This document shows positions 25,833 to 34,977 of a stretch of DNA of 64,000 bases, one piece after another. Origin of the DNA: Alphaproteobacteria bacterium. Lineage in GTDB: Bacteria > Pseudomonadota > Alphaproteobacteria > Micropepsales > Micropepsaceae. The stretch covers positions 124,001-188,000 of the forward strand of contig JAFKEU010000006.1 in assembly GCA_017308475.1 (NCBI GenBank), in the 5' to 3' direction. The position numbers and the translations under genes are program-made. Every line of letters starts with the position of its first letter. Position 1 is the stretch's first letter. The notes beneath the pieces are model-generated. The model worked only from the letters and a program-made list of their open reading frames with translations, made no database searches and was not told the origin of the DNA.

Positions 25833-27266
25833 ATGACCATGAGAACCCTTTTTCTGCAGGCCCCGTCCTTTGACGGTTTCGACGGCGGCGCCGGTTCGCG
25901 CTACCAGGCCAAGCGCGAGATCAAATCCTTCTGGTATCCCACCTGGCTGGCCCAGCCCGCCGCGCTGGTGGAAAATTCCAAGCTGATCGACGCGCCGCCG
26001 CACAAGACGTCGCTGGCCGAGGTGGTGGCCCAGGCCGGGGACTTCGACCTGGTGGTCGCGCACACCTCGGTGCCCTCCTTCCGGTCGGACGTGAAGGTGA
26101 TCGAGGCGCTTAAGGCCGCCAACCCCAGCCTCAAGGCCGGCCTGATCGGCGCCAAGGTGGCGGTGAACGCGGAAGGCTCGCTGCGCGAGGCACCCGCCAT
26201 CGACTTCGTCGCCCGCAACGAGTTCGACTTCACCATCAAGGACGTCGCCGACGACCAGAACTGGGCCGACATCAAGGGCATCTCGTTCCGCAACAAGCAG
26301 GGCGCGATCGTCCACAATGCCGACCGGCCGATCATCGAGAACATGGACAGCCTTCCCTGGGTCACGCCGGTTTACCAGCGCGACCTCAAGATGGAGAATT
26401 ACTTCATCGGCTATCTGAAGCACCCCTATATCTCGATCTATACCGGCCGCGGCTGCAAGTCGCGCTGCACCTTCTGCCTGTGGCCGCAGACCGTGGGCGG
26501 GCACAATTACCGCACCCGCAGCGTCGAACATGTGGTCGAAGAGATCAAATGGGCGATGAAGGCGTTTCCGCAGACCAGGGAGTTCTTCTTCGACGACGAC
26601 ACGTTCACCGACAACCTGCCGCGCGCCGAAGCGATCGCGAAGGAACTGGGCAAGCTGGGCGTGACCTGGTCGTGCAACGCCAAGGCCAATGTGCCCTATG
26701 AGTCGCTGAAGAAGCTGAAGGATGGCGGCCTGCGGCTCTTGCTGGTGGGCTATGAGTCCGGCAACCAGCAGATCCTGCACAACATCAAGAAAGGCATGCG
26801 CATCGAGGTGGCCGAGCGCTTCACCCGCGACTGCCACAAGCTGGGCATCCAGATCCACGGCACCTTCATCCTGGGCCTGCCGGGCGAGACGCTGGAAACG
26901 ATGCGCGAGACGCGCGAGTTCGCCAAGCGCATCAATCCGCACACCGTCCAGATTTCGCTGGCGGCGCCCTATCCGGGCACCTTCCTATACAACCAGGCCA
27001 TGCAGAATGGCTGGCTGGACGCGGCCAATGCCGAACTGATCGACGAGCACGGCATCCAGATCGCGCCGCTGCATTACCCGCATCTGAGCCACAAGGAAAT
27101 CTTCGACTCGCTGGAGACCTTCTATCGGGAGTTCTATTTCCGCCCCCGCAAGATCGGCTCCATCGTCAAGGAGATGGTGACCCAGGAAGGCATGATGAAG
27201 CGCCGCCTGCGCGAGGGGGTGGAGTTCTTCCAGTTCCTGCGCGACCGCCAGAACGCGGCTGCCTGA
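25833..27266 (+). CDS. hpnJ: hopanoid radical SAM enzyme HpnJ
   Basis: A 477-residue B12-type radical SAM protein. The N-terminal half (about 1-170) is the cobalamin-binding-like domain, and Cys208, Cys212 and Cys215 in GRGCKSRCTFCLWP bind the 4Fe-4S cluster. The rest has the SAM-barrel landmarks (FFFDDDTFTDN, LVGYESGNQQIL, HGTFILGLPGET). In Burkholderia HpnJ is needed to convert the glucosaminyl head group of hopanoids to the cyclitol ether, so the same is expected here. It lies between hpnI and hpnK as in other producers, in one transcription unit. Confidence 0.93.
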   Translation: MTMRTLFLQAPSFDGFDGGAGSRYQAKREIKSFWYPTWLAQPAALVENSKLIDAPPHKTSLAEVVAQAGDFDLVVAHTSVPSFRSDVKVIEALKAANPSLKAGLIGAKVAVNAEGSLREAPAIDFVARNEFDFTIKDVADDQNWADIKGISFRNKQGAIVHNADRPIIENMDSLPWVTPVYQRDLKMENYFIGYLKHPYISIYTGRGCKSRCTFCLWPQTVGGHNYRTRSVEHVVEEIKWAMKAFPQTREFFFDDDTFTDNLPRAEAIAKELGKLGVTWSCNAKANVPYESLKKLKDGGLRLLLVGYESGNQQILHNIKKGMRIEVAERFTRDCHKLGIQIHGTFILGLPGETLETMRETREFAKRINPHTVQISLAAPYPGTFLYNQAMQNGWLDAANAELIDEHGIQIAPLHYPHLSHKEIFDSLETFYREFYFRPRKIGSIVKEMVTQEGMMKRRLREGVEFFQFLRDRQNAAA

Positions 27267-27334
27267 CCCTTGCCGTCCGTTTCTCGTCTTCTCACCCTCC
27301 GGCAGGCCCGGGGTGAGGAGATGATGGTCCGTCC

Positions 27335-28204
27335 GTGAAAAACCTGATCGTTACGGCTGATGACTTCGGCGCCGCGCCCCAGGTCAATGACGCGGTGCTG
27401 CAGGCGCACAGGCACGGCATCCTGACCGCCGCAAGCCTGATGGTGTCGGCGCCACTTGCCGCCGACGCGGTGGCGCGGGCCAGGCAAACACCGACCCTTC
27501 GCGTCGGCCTCCACCTGGTGCTGGTGGAGGGAAGGCCCACTTTGCCGCCTTCCCAGGTGCCCGACCTGGTCGACCGCGACGGTCTGTTCCGCACCGACAT
27601 GGCGCGGGCGGGGGCGGCGATGTTCTTCCTGCCCCATGTGCGCCGCCAGCTTGAAGCGGAGATCGAAGCCCAATTCGCAGCCTTTGCCGCAACGGGGCTG
27701 CCGCTGGACCATGTGAACGCCCACAGGCATTTTCACCTGCACCCCACCATCGCCGGGCTGCTGGTCAAATATGCCGCCCGCTACGGGGTGAAGGGCGCCC
27801 GCGTTCCGCTGGAGCCGCAGGATGTCTTGGCGAAGATCGAGCCCCGCCGCGCCTCGGCGGTGGTGGCGCTGACAGCGCCCTTTGCCCGGCGCCTCGCCCG
27901 CCGCTTTGAACGCGCCGGGCTGGCCGCTCCGGCCCAGGTCTTTGGGCTGGCCTGGTCGGGCGCCATGACGGCGGACCGGCTGGCCGGGCTTCTGGCCAAC
28001 CTGCCGGACGGGCTGTCAGAGATCTACATGCACCCGGCGACCGGGGATTATCCCGGCTCGGCCCCCGGCTATCGCTATGGGGCGGAACTGGCCGCCCTGA
28101 CCGACCCGCGCATGCCGGCCCTGATTGCGGCGCACAATATTCGCCTTGGCGGCTTTTGCGACTTTCCGGTAAAGTCCGCGCCGCGCAATGTCTATGGCAA
28201 TTGA
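27335..28204 (+). CDS. hpnK: hopanoid N-deacetylase HpnK (YdjC/ChbG family)
   Basis: A 289-residue carbohydrate deacetylase-like protein. The N-terminal LIVTADDFGAAPQVNDAVL has the metal-binding Asp pair, and DHVNAHRHFHLHPTI has the histidine cluster. It is expected to remove the acetyl group from the N-acetylglucosaminyl hopanoid made by HpnI before HpnJ acts. The start is a GTG at 27335. The 68-nt gap before it contains a weak GGAG rather than a strong ribosome site. Confidence 0.9.
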   Translation: MKNLIVTADDFGAAPQVNDAVLQAHRHGILTAASLMVSAPLAADAVARARQTPTLRVGLHLVLVEGRPTLPPSQVPDLVDRDGLFRTDMARAGAAMFFLPHVRRQLEAEIEAQFAAFAATGLPLDHVNAHRHFHLHPTIAGLLVKYAARYGVKGARVPLEPQDVLAKIEPRRASAVVALTAPFARRLARRFERAGLAAPAQVFGLAWSGAMTADRLAGLLANLPDGLSEIYMHPATGDYPGSAPGYRYGAELAALTDPRMPALIAAHNIRLGGFCDFPVKSAPRNVYGN

Positions 28205-28272
28205 GCAAAATCAAAGAGTTACGCGGGCAGGCCGATCAGGCTGTCCCTGAAACTCCGGTCAAGGAGCAGTCC

Positions 28273-29178
28273 GTGAGCAGCACGGCATTCGTCATCCCCC
28301 CCGAACTAACGCTGGACACCGGCACATGGCCAGGCGACGGGCCGATCCGCTTCGGCTCCGACGAGCACAAGCGGCTGTTCTGCAAGACGCTGCTGGATAC
28401 GCACAATCCCTATCGCCCGCGCGTGCTGGACTGGCCCAGGCTGGATGCCGAGGCCGAAAAGCGCATCACCTCCCTGCCGATATGGGACATCGCCGTGCAG
28501 ACCGAGAACAAGGCAGGGATGAACGTCGCAACCTACGCCGAAGCCATCGCCGATCCCTTGCTGAAAAAGGCGGTCGAGCTGGACGGTTATGAGGAAAAGC
28601 GCCACCGCCATGTGCTGGCCAACCTGGTGGAAGCCTATGGCATCACCCTGGCGCCGGAGCCGGCATTCCCCCGCCCGAAGGACCCGGAATGGGCCTTCAT
28701 GGTCACCGGCTACAGCGAGTGCATCGACAGCTTCTTTGCCTTCGGCCTGTTCAAGGCAGCCAAGGATACCGGCTTCTTTCCGCCGGAACTGATCGACACT
28801 TTCGAGCCGGTGATCCATGAGGAAGGCCGCCACATCCTGTTCTTCGTCAACTGGGTGGCCTGGCACCGGCGCAACATGCCCTTCTGGCGCCGCCCCTGGT
28901 TCGAGCTGAAAGTGCTGGCGGTGTGGCTGTTCCTGGTCTGGGAGAGGATCGGCATCGCCAAGGATGTCGGCCATGGCCAGCAGGACAACAATTTCACCGT
29001 CAACGGCGCCCAGCAACTTGGCGCCGACATCGACGTCGGCCAGCTGATCGCGATCTGCCTGGCGGAGAATGACCGCCGCCTGTCGATTTACGACCCGCGC
29101 CTCAAGCGCCCGCGCTTCGTGCCCTTCATGGCAAGGCTGGCGCTGAAATTCGTGGGTCCCAAAAAGAAAGCTGCCTGA
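28273..29178 (+). CDS. ferritin-like diiron protein A in hopanoid operon
   Basis: A 301-residue protein with a ferritin-like four-helix bundle and a complete diiron ligand set: Glu78 (helix 1), Glu108-x-x-His111 (helix 2, GYEEKRHRH), Glu149 (helix 3, YSECIDSFFAFGLFK) and Glu184-x-x-His187 (helix 4, HEEGRHILFFVNW). A hydrophobic stretch at about 212-224 (ELKVLAVWLFLVW) could touch the membrane. I chose the GTG start at 28273 because AAGGAG stands 6 nt before it; a longer ATG frame from 28156 would overlap the end of hpnK. It is a paralogue of the next gene, which overlaps it by 1 nt. Diiron bundles of this type include oxygenases, so a hopanoid hydroxylation or oxidation is plausible. No function is established to my knowledge. 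Confidence 0.82.
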   Translation: MSSTAFVIPPELTLDTGTWPGDGPIRFGSDEHKRLFCKTLLDTHNPYRPRVLDWPRLDAEAEKRITSLPIWDIAVQTENKAGMNVATYAEAIADPLLKKAVELDGYEEKRHRHVLANLVEAYGITLAPEPAFPRPKDPEWAFMVTGYSECIDSFFAFGLFKAAKDTGFFPPELIDTFEPVIHEEGRHILFFVNWVAWHRRNMPFWRRPWFELKVLAVWLFLVWERIGIAKDVGHGQQDNNFTVNGAQQLGADIDVGQLIAICLAENDRRLSIYDPRLKRPRFVPFMARLALKFVGPKKKAA

Positions 29179-30026
29179 TGAAGATTGGATCGCTGGAACA
29201 TCGCGACGCATTTTGCAGCCATTTCGTGCGGACCTATACGGAGTTCGATCCCGATACGCTGCCCTGGCCACAGCTGGACGCCGATGCCCTGGCGCGCCTG
29301 AAATCCGTGCCCTTCTGGGAAGAGGTCTTCTATACCGAGCGCCGTGCCGGGGCGATCGTCGCCGCCTTTACCGAGACCATCACCGATCCGGTGCTGAAGG
29401 AAGCGGTGGCGCTGCAGGGGCTGGAAGAGGCCCGCCACGCCAAGCTGATCCGGGTGATGATCGAGAAATACGGCATCGATGCCGCCGAGCGCCCGGTCGA
29501 GGACGTCTCCGACAATGTCGAGACCCGTTTCAAGGATTTCGGCTTCGGCGAGTGCATGGATTCCTTCCTGGGGTTCGGCGTGTTCAAGATCGCCATGGCC
29601 AACGAGTTCCTGCCCAAGGAGATGTTCGCGATCTTCGAAACCCTGATGTACGAGGAGACGCGCCACATCGTCTTCTTCGTCAACTGGATGGCCTATACCC
29701 AGGCGCGCAAGGGCCCGATCGCGCGCGCCCTGATGCCGCTGACCGACCTGCGCTACTACATGCGCGCGCTTGGCCGGCTGGTCGGCACCGCCCGCCGCGG
29801 CAAGGAGATGAACGAAGGCAAGGAATTCTCCGCCACCCAGGCGTCCGTGTTCCTGGACGACTTCACCTTCCGCCGCTTCCTGGAGGACTGCTATTCGGAG
29901 AACCGGCGGCGCATGGACACCTTCGATCCCGAGTTGCTGCGCCCCAGCTTCCTGCCGCAGCTGGCGCAGACCGCGCTGTCGGCCATGCGCCTGTGGAGCT
30001 TCCGCGCCAAGCCGCTGCCTGCCTGA
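29178..30026 (+). CDS. ferritin-like diiron protein B in hopanoid operon
   Basis: A 282-residue paralogue of the previous gene. It has the same ligand pattern: Glu54, Glu84-x-x-His87 (LEEARHAKL), Glu125 (FGECMDSFLGFGVFK) and Glu160-x-x-His163 (YEETRHIVFFVNW). It lacks the strong hydrophobic stretch of protein A. The ATG overlaps the upstream TGA by 1 nt and its own stop overlaps the hpnL start by 1 nt, so it sits inside the hopanoid transcript with no gap. The conserved FFVNW segment in both proteins suggests a common origin by tandem duplication. They could form a heterodimer or act in sequence; this is inference. Confidence 0.82.
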   Translation: MKIGSLEHRDAFCSHFVRTYTEFDPDTLPWPQLDADALARLKSVPFWEEVFYTERRAGAIVAAFTETITDPVLKEAVALQGLEEARHAKLIRVMIEKYGIDAAERPVEDVSDNVETRFKDFGFGECMDSFLGFGVFKIAMANEFLPKEMFAIFETLMYEETRHIVFFVNWMAYTQARKGPIARALMPLTDLRYYMRALGRLVGTARRGKEMNEGKEFSATQASVFLDDFTFRRFLEDCYSENRRRMDTFDPELLRPSFLPQLAQTALSAMRLWSFRAKPLPA

Positions 30027-31072
30027 TGCGCAGTCCCCGGATCGGCGTCGCCATCGCGCTTCTGGCCGGCCTTGTCGCCGTCGTCTATCTGGTGTGGTCG
30101 ATCGGCTTTGAACCGGTGATGGCGGCAATAGCCCGTGCCGGATTCGGGGGGCTGGCCGTTCTCTGCCTCTATACGCTGCTGGTGTTCCTGTCGCTTGCCT
30201 TTGCCTGGGCCGTTCTGCTGCCGGTGGAACGGCGCCGGCCCATCTTCGACTTCTACACGGGCCGGCTGGTGCGCGATTCCATCGCCGAAGTCTCGCCCTT
30301 CTCGCCGGTGGGCGGCATGGTGGCGGCGGCGCGGCTGATGGTGTTGCGCGGGATGAACGCGGCCTATGCGGGTGCCTCCGTCGCCGCCGATGCCACGACC
30401 GAGGCGATGGCCCAGGTTGCCTTCCTGGCTTTCGGCCTGGGGCTTGGCCTGACCCAGTTCCGCCATGTCAGCGGCAGCGGCACCATCACCCATGTCATGA
30501 TCGGGATCCTTCTGCTTGCGGTGCCCGGCATCGCGCTTCTGATCTTCCTGCAGCGGCGCGGCGCGGGCCTTGCCGAACGGCTGGCGGCGCGCTTCTTTCC
30601 CCAGGCTGGCGGAGGCGTGTCCCTGCACGAGGCCATCCACCACATGTACGATTCAAAGCGGCGGCTGGCCCTGTCGGCGGCGCTGCATCTTCTGGCCTGG
30701 GTCGGCGCGGGCGGCGGTACCTTCATCTCCTTCTGGCTGGTGGGCGGCCATATCGGTCTTTTCAACGCCATCGCGCTGGAAGCGCTGCTTTCGACGATCC
30801 GCTCGGTGGCGGCGTTCGTGCCCGCCGCGATCGGTGTGCAGGAAGCCGGCTATGCCATGCTGGCCCCGCTGTTCGGCCTGCCGGCGGAGATGGGGCTGGC
30901 GGTATCGCTGCTCAAGCGGGCGCGCGAGATCGCCCTGGGCGTGCCGGCGCTGATCTATTGGCAGGGTGTGGAAGGGCGAGCCGCGTTCCGCGCAGCCGAT
31001 GAGCCCGTCCAGCGGACGGGCGAAAGTGGCGAGCGCCGCGAGCACGAGCGAGCGGCGGGAGGGAAGCCGTGA
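30026..31072 (+). CDS. hpnL: hopanoid-associated membrane protein HpnL
   Basis: A 348-residue integral membrane protein with about seven helices, of the lysylphosphatidylglycerol-synthase-TM (UPF0104) type (IGVAIALLAGLVAVVYLVW and SVAAFVPAAIGVQEAGYAML). The latter carries the conserved P-x2-G-x2-E signature of the family. It is probably a lipid-translocating or scaffold protein. The last 35 residues are rich in Arg and Glu (VQRTGESGERREHERAAGG), unlike the rest. The DNA there is made of short GC-rich repeats, which suggests the tail grew from a repeat. Start and stop overlap neighbours by 1 nt and 4 nt. Confidence 0.88.
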   Translation: MRSPRIGVAIALLAGLVAVVYLVWSIGFEPVMAAIARAGFGGLAVLCLYTLLVFLSLAFAWAVLLPVERRRPIFDFYTGRLVRDSIAEVSPFSPVGGMVAAARLMVLRGMNAAYAGASVAADATTEAMAQVAFLAFGLGLGLTQFRHVSGSGTITHVMIGILLLAVPGIALLIFLQRRGAGLAERLAARFFPQAGGGVSLHEAIHHMYDSKRRLALSAALHLLAWVGAGGGTFISFWLVGGHIGLFNAIALEALLSTIRSVAAFVPAAIGVQEAGYAMLAPLFGLPAEMGLAVSLLKRAREIALGVPALIYWQGVEGRAAFRAADEPVQRTGESGERREHERAAGGKP

Positions 31073-32058
31073 GCGACACCGTCCTTGTCACCGGCGCCAC
31101 CGGCTTTGTCGGCTCGGCGGTGGCGCGGGCCCTGGTGGCGCGCGGCTTTCATGTGCGCGCCTTGATGCGCGCGAACGCCAATCGGCTCAACATCGCGCGG
31201 CTGGACTGCGAGCCGGTGATCGGCGACATGCGCGATTGCGCCTCCATGACTGCTGCCCTGAAAGGCGCGCGCTATCTGTTTCATGTCGCCGCCGACTACC
31301 GGCTCTGGGCAAGAGACCCGCAGGAGATCGAGCGCAACAACCTTGAGGGCGCCCGGGCCACCATGGCGGCGGCGCTGGCGGCAGGGGTCGAACGGGTTGT
31401 CTATACCTCCTCGGTCGCGGCGCTGAAGCCCGGCGGCAGCGCGGTGGATGAAACCGCACGCCATACGCCGCAGACCGTTATCGGCACCTACAAGCGCTCC
31501 AAGCTGCTGGCCGAGCGCGAAGTGGAGCGCATGATCGCCCAGGAGGGGCTGCCTGCCGTAATCGTGGCGCCGTCCACCCCCGTCGGCCAGCGCGACATCA
31601 AGCCCACGCCCACCGGCCGCATCATCGTCGAGGCGGCGGCCGGGCGCATGCCGGCCTTTGTCGATACCGGACTCAATCTTGTGCATGTCGATGATGTCGC
31701 CGAGGGCCATATCCTGGCGCTGGAGCGCGGCCGGGTCGGCGAGAATTACATCCTGGGCGGCCATGATGTGATGCTCAGGCAGATGCTGGGTGACATCGCC
31801 TTCCTGTCCGGCCGCAGGCCCCCCACCATCAAGCTGCCGCGCGCGCCCCTGTTTCCGCTGGCCTGGGCCGCCGAGGCGGCGGCGCGCGTCACCGGCAAGG
31901 AACCCTTCCTGACAGCCGATGCCCTGCGCATGTCGCGCCATCGCATGTTCTTCAGTTCGGCCAAGGCCGAACGCGAGCTGGGGTACAAGGCACGGCACTA
32001 TCGCCAGGGTCTTGAGGACGCGCTCGCCTGGTTTGCCCAGAACGGGTATCTGAAATGA
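31069..32058 (+). CDS. hpnA: hopanoid-associated NAD-dependent epimerase HpnA
   Basis: A 329-residue extended SDR. The N-terminal VLVTGATGFVGSAVARALVARG is the dinucleotide-binding loop, and the active-site Tyr/Lys are in GTYKRSKLLAEREV. YTSSVAALKP gives the catalytic Ser/Thr. Its exact substrate is not fixed; it is grouped with sugar epimerases or dihydroflavonol-reductase-like proteins of hopanoid loci. The GTG start overlaps the hpnL stop (GTGA). hpnB follows after 13 nt. Confidence 0.9.
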   Translation: MSDTVLVTGATGFVGSAVARALVARGFHVRALMRANANRLNIARLDCEPVIGDMRDCASMTAALKGARYLFHVAADYRLWARDPQEIERNNLEGARATMAAALAAGVERVVYTSSVAALKPGGSAVDETARHTPQTVIGTYKRSKLLAEREVERMIAQEGLPAVIVAPSTPVGQRDIKPTPTGRIIVEAAAGRMPAFVDTGLNLVHVDDVAEGHILALERGRVGENYILGGHDVMLRQMLGDIAFLSGRRPPTIKLPRAPLFPLAWAAEAAARVTGKEPFLTADALRMSRHRMFFSSAKAERELGYKARHYRQGLEDALAWFAQNGYLK

Positions 32059-32071
32059 ACGGATACCTCAC

Positions 32072-33265
32072 ATGATCGCGGGGCTTCTGTTCGGCTTCCT
32101 GCCGCTGGCGGTGTGGCTTTACCTGCTTCTGTTCCGGGCCGGCTTCTGGCGCATGCGCGAGCGCGACACGATGCCGGTGCCTGTACCCGCATCCTGGCCG
32201 CGTGTGGTTGCCGTGGTGCCGGCCCGCAACGAGGCCGATGTGATCCAGCACAGCCTCGCCAGCCTGATCGCCCAGGATTATCCCGGCGAATTCCACATCA
32301 TCCTGGTGGACGACCAGTCGGACGACGGTACCGGCGAACTGGCGCGCGCGCTGGACCCGGCAAGGCTCACCGTGCTGACGGGCGCGCCCCGGCCAAAGGG
32401 CTGGACCGGAAAGCTCTGGGCCATGCAACAGGGCTGCGAACAGGCGCGCACGCGGGCGGCGGAATTCATCTGGTTCACCGATGCCGACATCGCCCACAGC
32501 CCCGACAATCTCCGCAATCTGGTGGCGCGCGCAGAGCAGGACGGCAAGGTTCTGGTCTCGCTGATGGCGCGCCTGAACTGCCGCACCACCGCCGAGCATT
32601 TCCTGATCCCCGCCTTCGTGTTCTTTTTCGACATGCTCTATCCCTTTGGCGCGGTCAATGATCCGAAGCGCAGGATCGCGGCCGCCGCGGGCGGCTGCAT
32701 GCTGGTGCGCCGTGCCCCGCTGGAGGCCGCAGGCGGCATCTCCGCCATCAGGGGCGAGATCATCGACGATTGCGCCATGGGCCGCATGATGAAGGCCCGG
32801 GGCCCGATCTGGCTGGGCCTGACCAACCGTTCGGTGTCGCTGCGGCCCTATCCCCATGTCTCCGACATCGCGCACATGGTCACGCGCAGTGCCTATGCCC
32901 AATTGTCCTATTCGCGGCTGCTGCTGGCCGGCACGCTCCTGGGACTGGCGTTGATGTACCTGGCGCCGGTGGCGACCGCGCTGTTCGCATGGGGCATCTC
33001 CCAGCTTGCCGGCTGGCTTGCCTGGATACTGATGGCGGTGATGTTCGTGCCGATCCTGCGCTTCTACCGCCTGTCCTGGCTGTGGGGATTTGCCCTGCCG
33101 CTGATCGGCGTATTTTATGCCGCCTTCACCTTGCAGTCGGCCATCCAGCACTGGTCCGGCCGGGGCGGCATGTGGAAGGGCCGCGCCCAGGCCACGGAGA
33201 TCAAGGCCACGGAAAGAAAGGCCACGGAACAAAAGACCCGCGAAACCAGAGCCGATCCGTCATGA
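32072..33265 (+). CDS. hpnB: hopanoid-associated glycosyltransferase HpnB
   Basis: A 397-residue GT2 family membrane protein. A first helix (about 3-22) is followed by the nucleotide-sugar domain (VVAVVPARNEADVIQHSLASL, IILVDDQSDDGTGELARAL), a DxD (WFTDADIAHS) and at least two C-terminal helices from about residue 285. The last 30 residues repeat a KATE/KAT unit (EIKATERKATEQKTRETRA), a low-complexity charged tail. It belongs to the conserved hopanoid-locus family HpnB, whose substrate is not firmly known. It overlaps hpnC by 4 nt. Confidence 0.9.
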   Translation: MIAGLLFGFLPLAVWLYLLLFRAGFWRMRERDTMPVPVPASWPRVVAVVPARNEADVIQHSLASLIAQDYPGEFHIILVDDQSDDGTGELARALDPARLTVLTGAPRPKGWTGKLWAMQQGCEQARTRAAEFIWFTDADIAHSPDNLRNLVARAEQDGKVLVSLMARLNCRTTAEHFLIPAFVFFFDMLYPFGAVNDPKRRIAAAAGGCMLVRRAPLEAAGGISAIRGEIIDDCAMGRMMKARGPIWLGLTNRSVSLRPYPHVSDIAHMVTRSAYAQLSYSRLLLAGTLLGLALMYLAPVATALFAWGISQLAGWLAWILMAVMFVPILRFYRLSWLWGFALPLIGVFYAAFTLQSAIQHWSGRGGMWKGRAQATEIKATERKATEQKTRETRADPS

Positions 33266-34113
33266 GCAGCATTGCCGATCTTCAGTCCGGCAAGGGACAC
33301 AAGGACGAGAATTTTCCCGTCGCCTCGGTGCTGATCGCGCCAAGGCATCGCCCGCCGGTGCTGGCGTTCTACCGCTTCGTGCGCATGGCCGACGATGTTG
33401 CCGACCACCCCACCGCGCCGGCGGAACAGAAGCTGGCGCTGCTGGAACAGATGCGCGCCAGCCTGGAAGGCCGCAGCGATGCGGTGCCCGAAGGCGCCCG
33501 CCTGCGCGCCGTGCTGGCTGAACGAGGCCTTGATCCCGTCCATGCGCTCGACCTTCTGGAAGCCTTTCGCCGGGATGTCACCAGGCTGCGCTATGCCGAC
33601 TGGGACGGGCTGATGGATTATTGCCGCTACAGCGCCATGCCGGTGGGCCGCTTCGTGCTGGACGTGCATGGTGAATCGCCGGCGCTGTGGCCGGCCAACG
33701 ACGCGCTGTGCGCGGCGCTTCAGGTGATCAACCACCTGCAGGACTGCGGCAAGGATTACCGCACCCTGAATCGTGTCTACATCCCTCAGGATGCGCTGGC
33801 CGCGGCCGGAACCGGTGTGGAGGCACTGGGCGCGGACAGGTCCAGCCCGGAATTGTTGCGCGTGATCGCGGGGCTGGCCGCCAGGACGGCCAGGCTTCTG
33901 GAAACCTCGCGACCTTTTGGCGGCGCCATCCGGGATTTGAGGCTTGCGCTGGAGGTCGATCTCATTCAAACCCTCGCAGGGGATCTCAACCGCCTGCTGA
34001 TGACCCGCGATCCACTGTCCCAGCCCGTGCACCATTCCAAGTCCGACGCCGCCGGTCTTTTTCTGGCGCGCCTGCCGGGCTTTGCGCTTATGCGCCTGAA
34101 GAACCGCAGATGA
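33262..34113 (+). CDS. hpnC: hydroxysqualene synthase HpnC
   Basis: A 283-residue trans-isoprenyl diphosphate synthase fold. The first Asp-rich motif is RMADDVADH and the second region is INHLQDCGKDYRTLNRVYIP. HpnC converts presqualene diphosphate to hydroxysqualene, in series with HpnD and HpnE. The ATG at 33262 overlaps hpnB by 4 nt and its stop overlaps hpnD by 4 nt, consistent with coupled translation of the C-D pair. Confidence 0.94.
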   Translation: MSSIADLQSGKGHKDENFPVASVLIAPRHRPPVLAFYRFVRMADDVADHPTAPAEQKLALLEQMRASLEGRSDAVPEGARLRAVLAERGLDPVHALDLLEAFRRDVTRLRYADWDGLMDYCRYSAMPVGRFVLDVHGESPALWPANDALCAALQVINHLQDCGKDYRTLNRVYIPQDALAAAGTGVEALGADRSSPELLRVIAGLAARTARLLETSRPFGGAIRDLRLALEVDLIQTLAGDLNRLLMTRDPLSQPVHHSKSDAAGLFLARLPGFALMRLKNRR

Positions 34114-34964
34114 GCAGCACTGATTCCCTCGATCCCAGCCAGTCCAGGGCGGTTCGCAAAAAGGCGTCGGGCAGTTCCTTCTACATCGCCATGCGGCTGA
34201 TGCCGCAAGCCGAGCGCGAAGCGATGTTCGCCGTCTATGCCTTCTGCCGCAAGGCGGACGACATCGCCGATGACGGGGTGGGCACGCGCGCCGAGCGCCA
34301 CGCCCGGCTGGATGTCTGGCGTGCCGATCTTGAGTCCCTTTATGCCGGCGGCGCGCCCGGCCAGGCCGCGTTCCTGGCGCCCGCGGTCGGGCGCTACGGG
34401 TTGCGGCTGGAAGATTTCAATGCCGTGCTGGACGGCATGGACATGGATGTGGCCGAGGATATCGTCGCGCCCGATCTTGCCACGCTGGACCTTTACTGCG
34501 ACCGGGTGGCCAGCGCGGTGGGTCGCCTGTCGATCAAGGTTTTCGGCATGGAGGAAGGGCCGGGCTTCGCGCTGGCCCACCATTTGGGCCGGGCGCTGCA
34601 GCTGACCAACATCCTGCGCGACATCGATGAAGATGCCGCCGTCGGCCGCCTCTATCTGCCGCGCGAATATCTTGAGGACGCCGGCATCACCGCGCTCGAT
34701 CCCAAGGCCATTGTCGCCAGTCCCTGCATCGACGAGGTATGCCGGCGCGTCGCCGGTATGGCGCACCATCATTACGACCAGGCGCGCGCGATCCTGAATG
34801 CAGGACCCAGGGGGCGCCTTCGGACCCCGCGCCTGATGGGCGCGGTCTATTCCGAGATCCTGACGGCCAGTGAAGCGGCCGGATTCGCGCCGCCGCGCCG
34901 GCGCGCTTCGCTGCCCAAGTCGCGGCTGCTGATGCTGGCAGTCCGCCAGGGCATCTTCGGATGA
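34110..34964 (+). CDS. hpnD: presqualene diphosphate synthase HpnD
   Basis: A 284-residue paralogue of HpnC that condenses two farnesyl diphosphates to presqualene diphosphate. It has the Asp-rich CRKADDIADD, the ALQLTNILRDIDEDAAVGRLYLP second motif, and conserved SGSSFYIAMRLMP at the start. The order C-D-E with 4-nt overlaps is the standard three-enzyme squalene route used in place of eukaryote-type squalene synthase. A short duplication (CTTCGGATGA twice near 34955-34980) lies at its end and supplies the hpnE ribosome area. Confidence 0.94.
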   Translation: MSSTDSLDPSQSRAVRKKASGSSFYIAMRLMPQAEREAMFAVYAFCRKADDIADDGVGTRAERHARLDVWRADLESLYAGGAPGQAAFLAPAVGRYGLRLEDFNAVLDGMDMDVAEDIVAPDLATLDLYCDRVASAVGRLSIKVFGMEEGPGFALAHHLGRALQLTNILRDIDEDAAVGRLYLPREYLEDAGITALDPKAIVASPCIDEVCRRVAGMAHHHYDQARAILNAGPRGRLRTPRLMGAVYSEILTASEAAGFAPPRRRASLPKSRLLMLAVRQGIFG

Positions 34965-34977
34965 AGGGCCTCTTCGG

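Noticed and set aside
28156..28272. Longer ATG start for ferritin-like protein A
   Set aside because: It would run into the end of hpnK and adds residues unlike the fold. The GTG at 28273 has a strong AAGGAG at the right distance.
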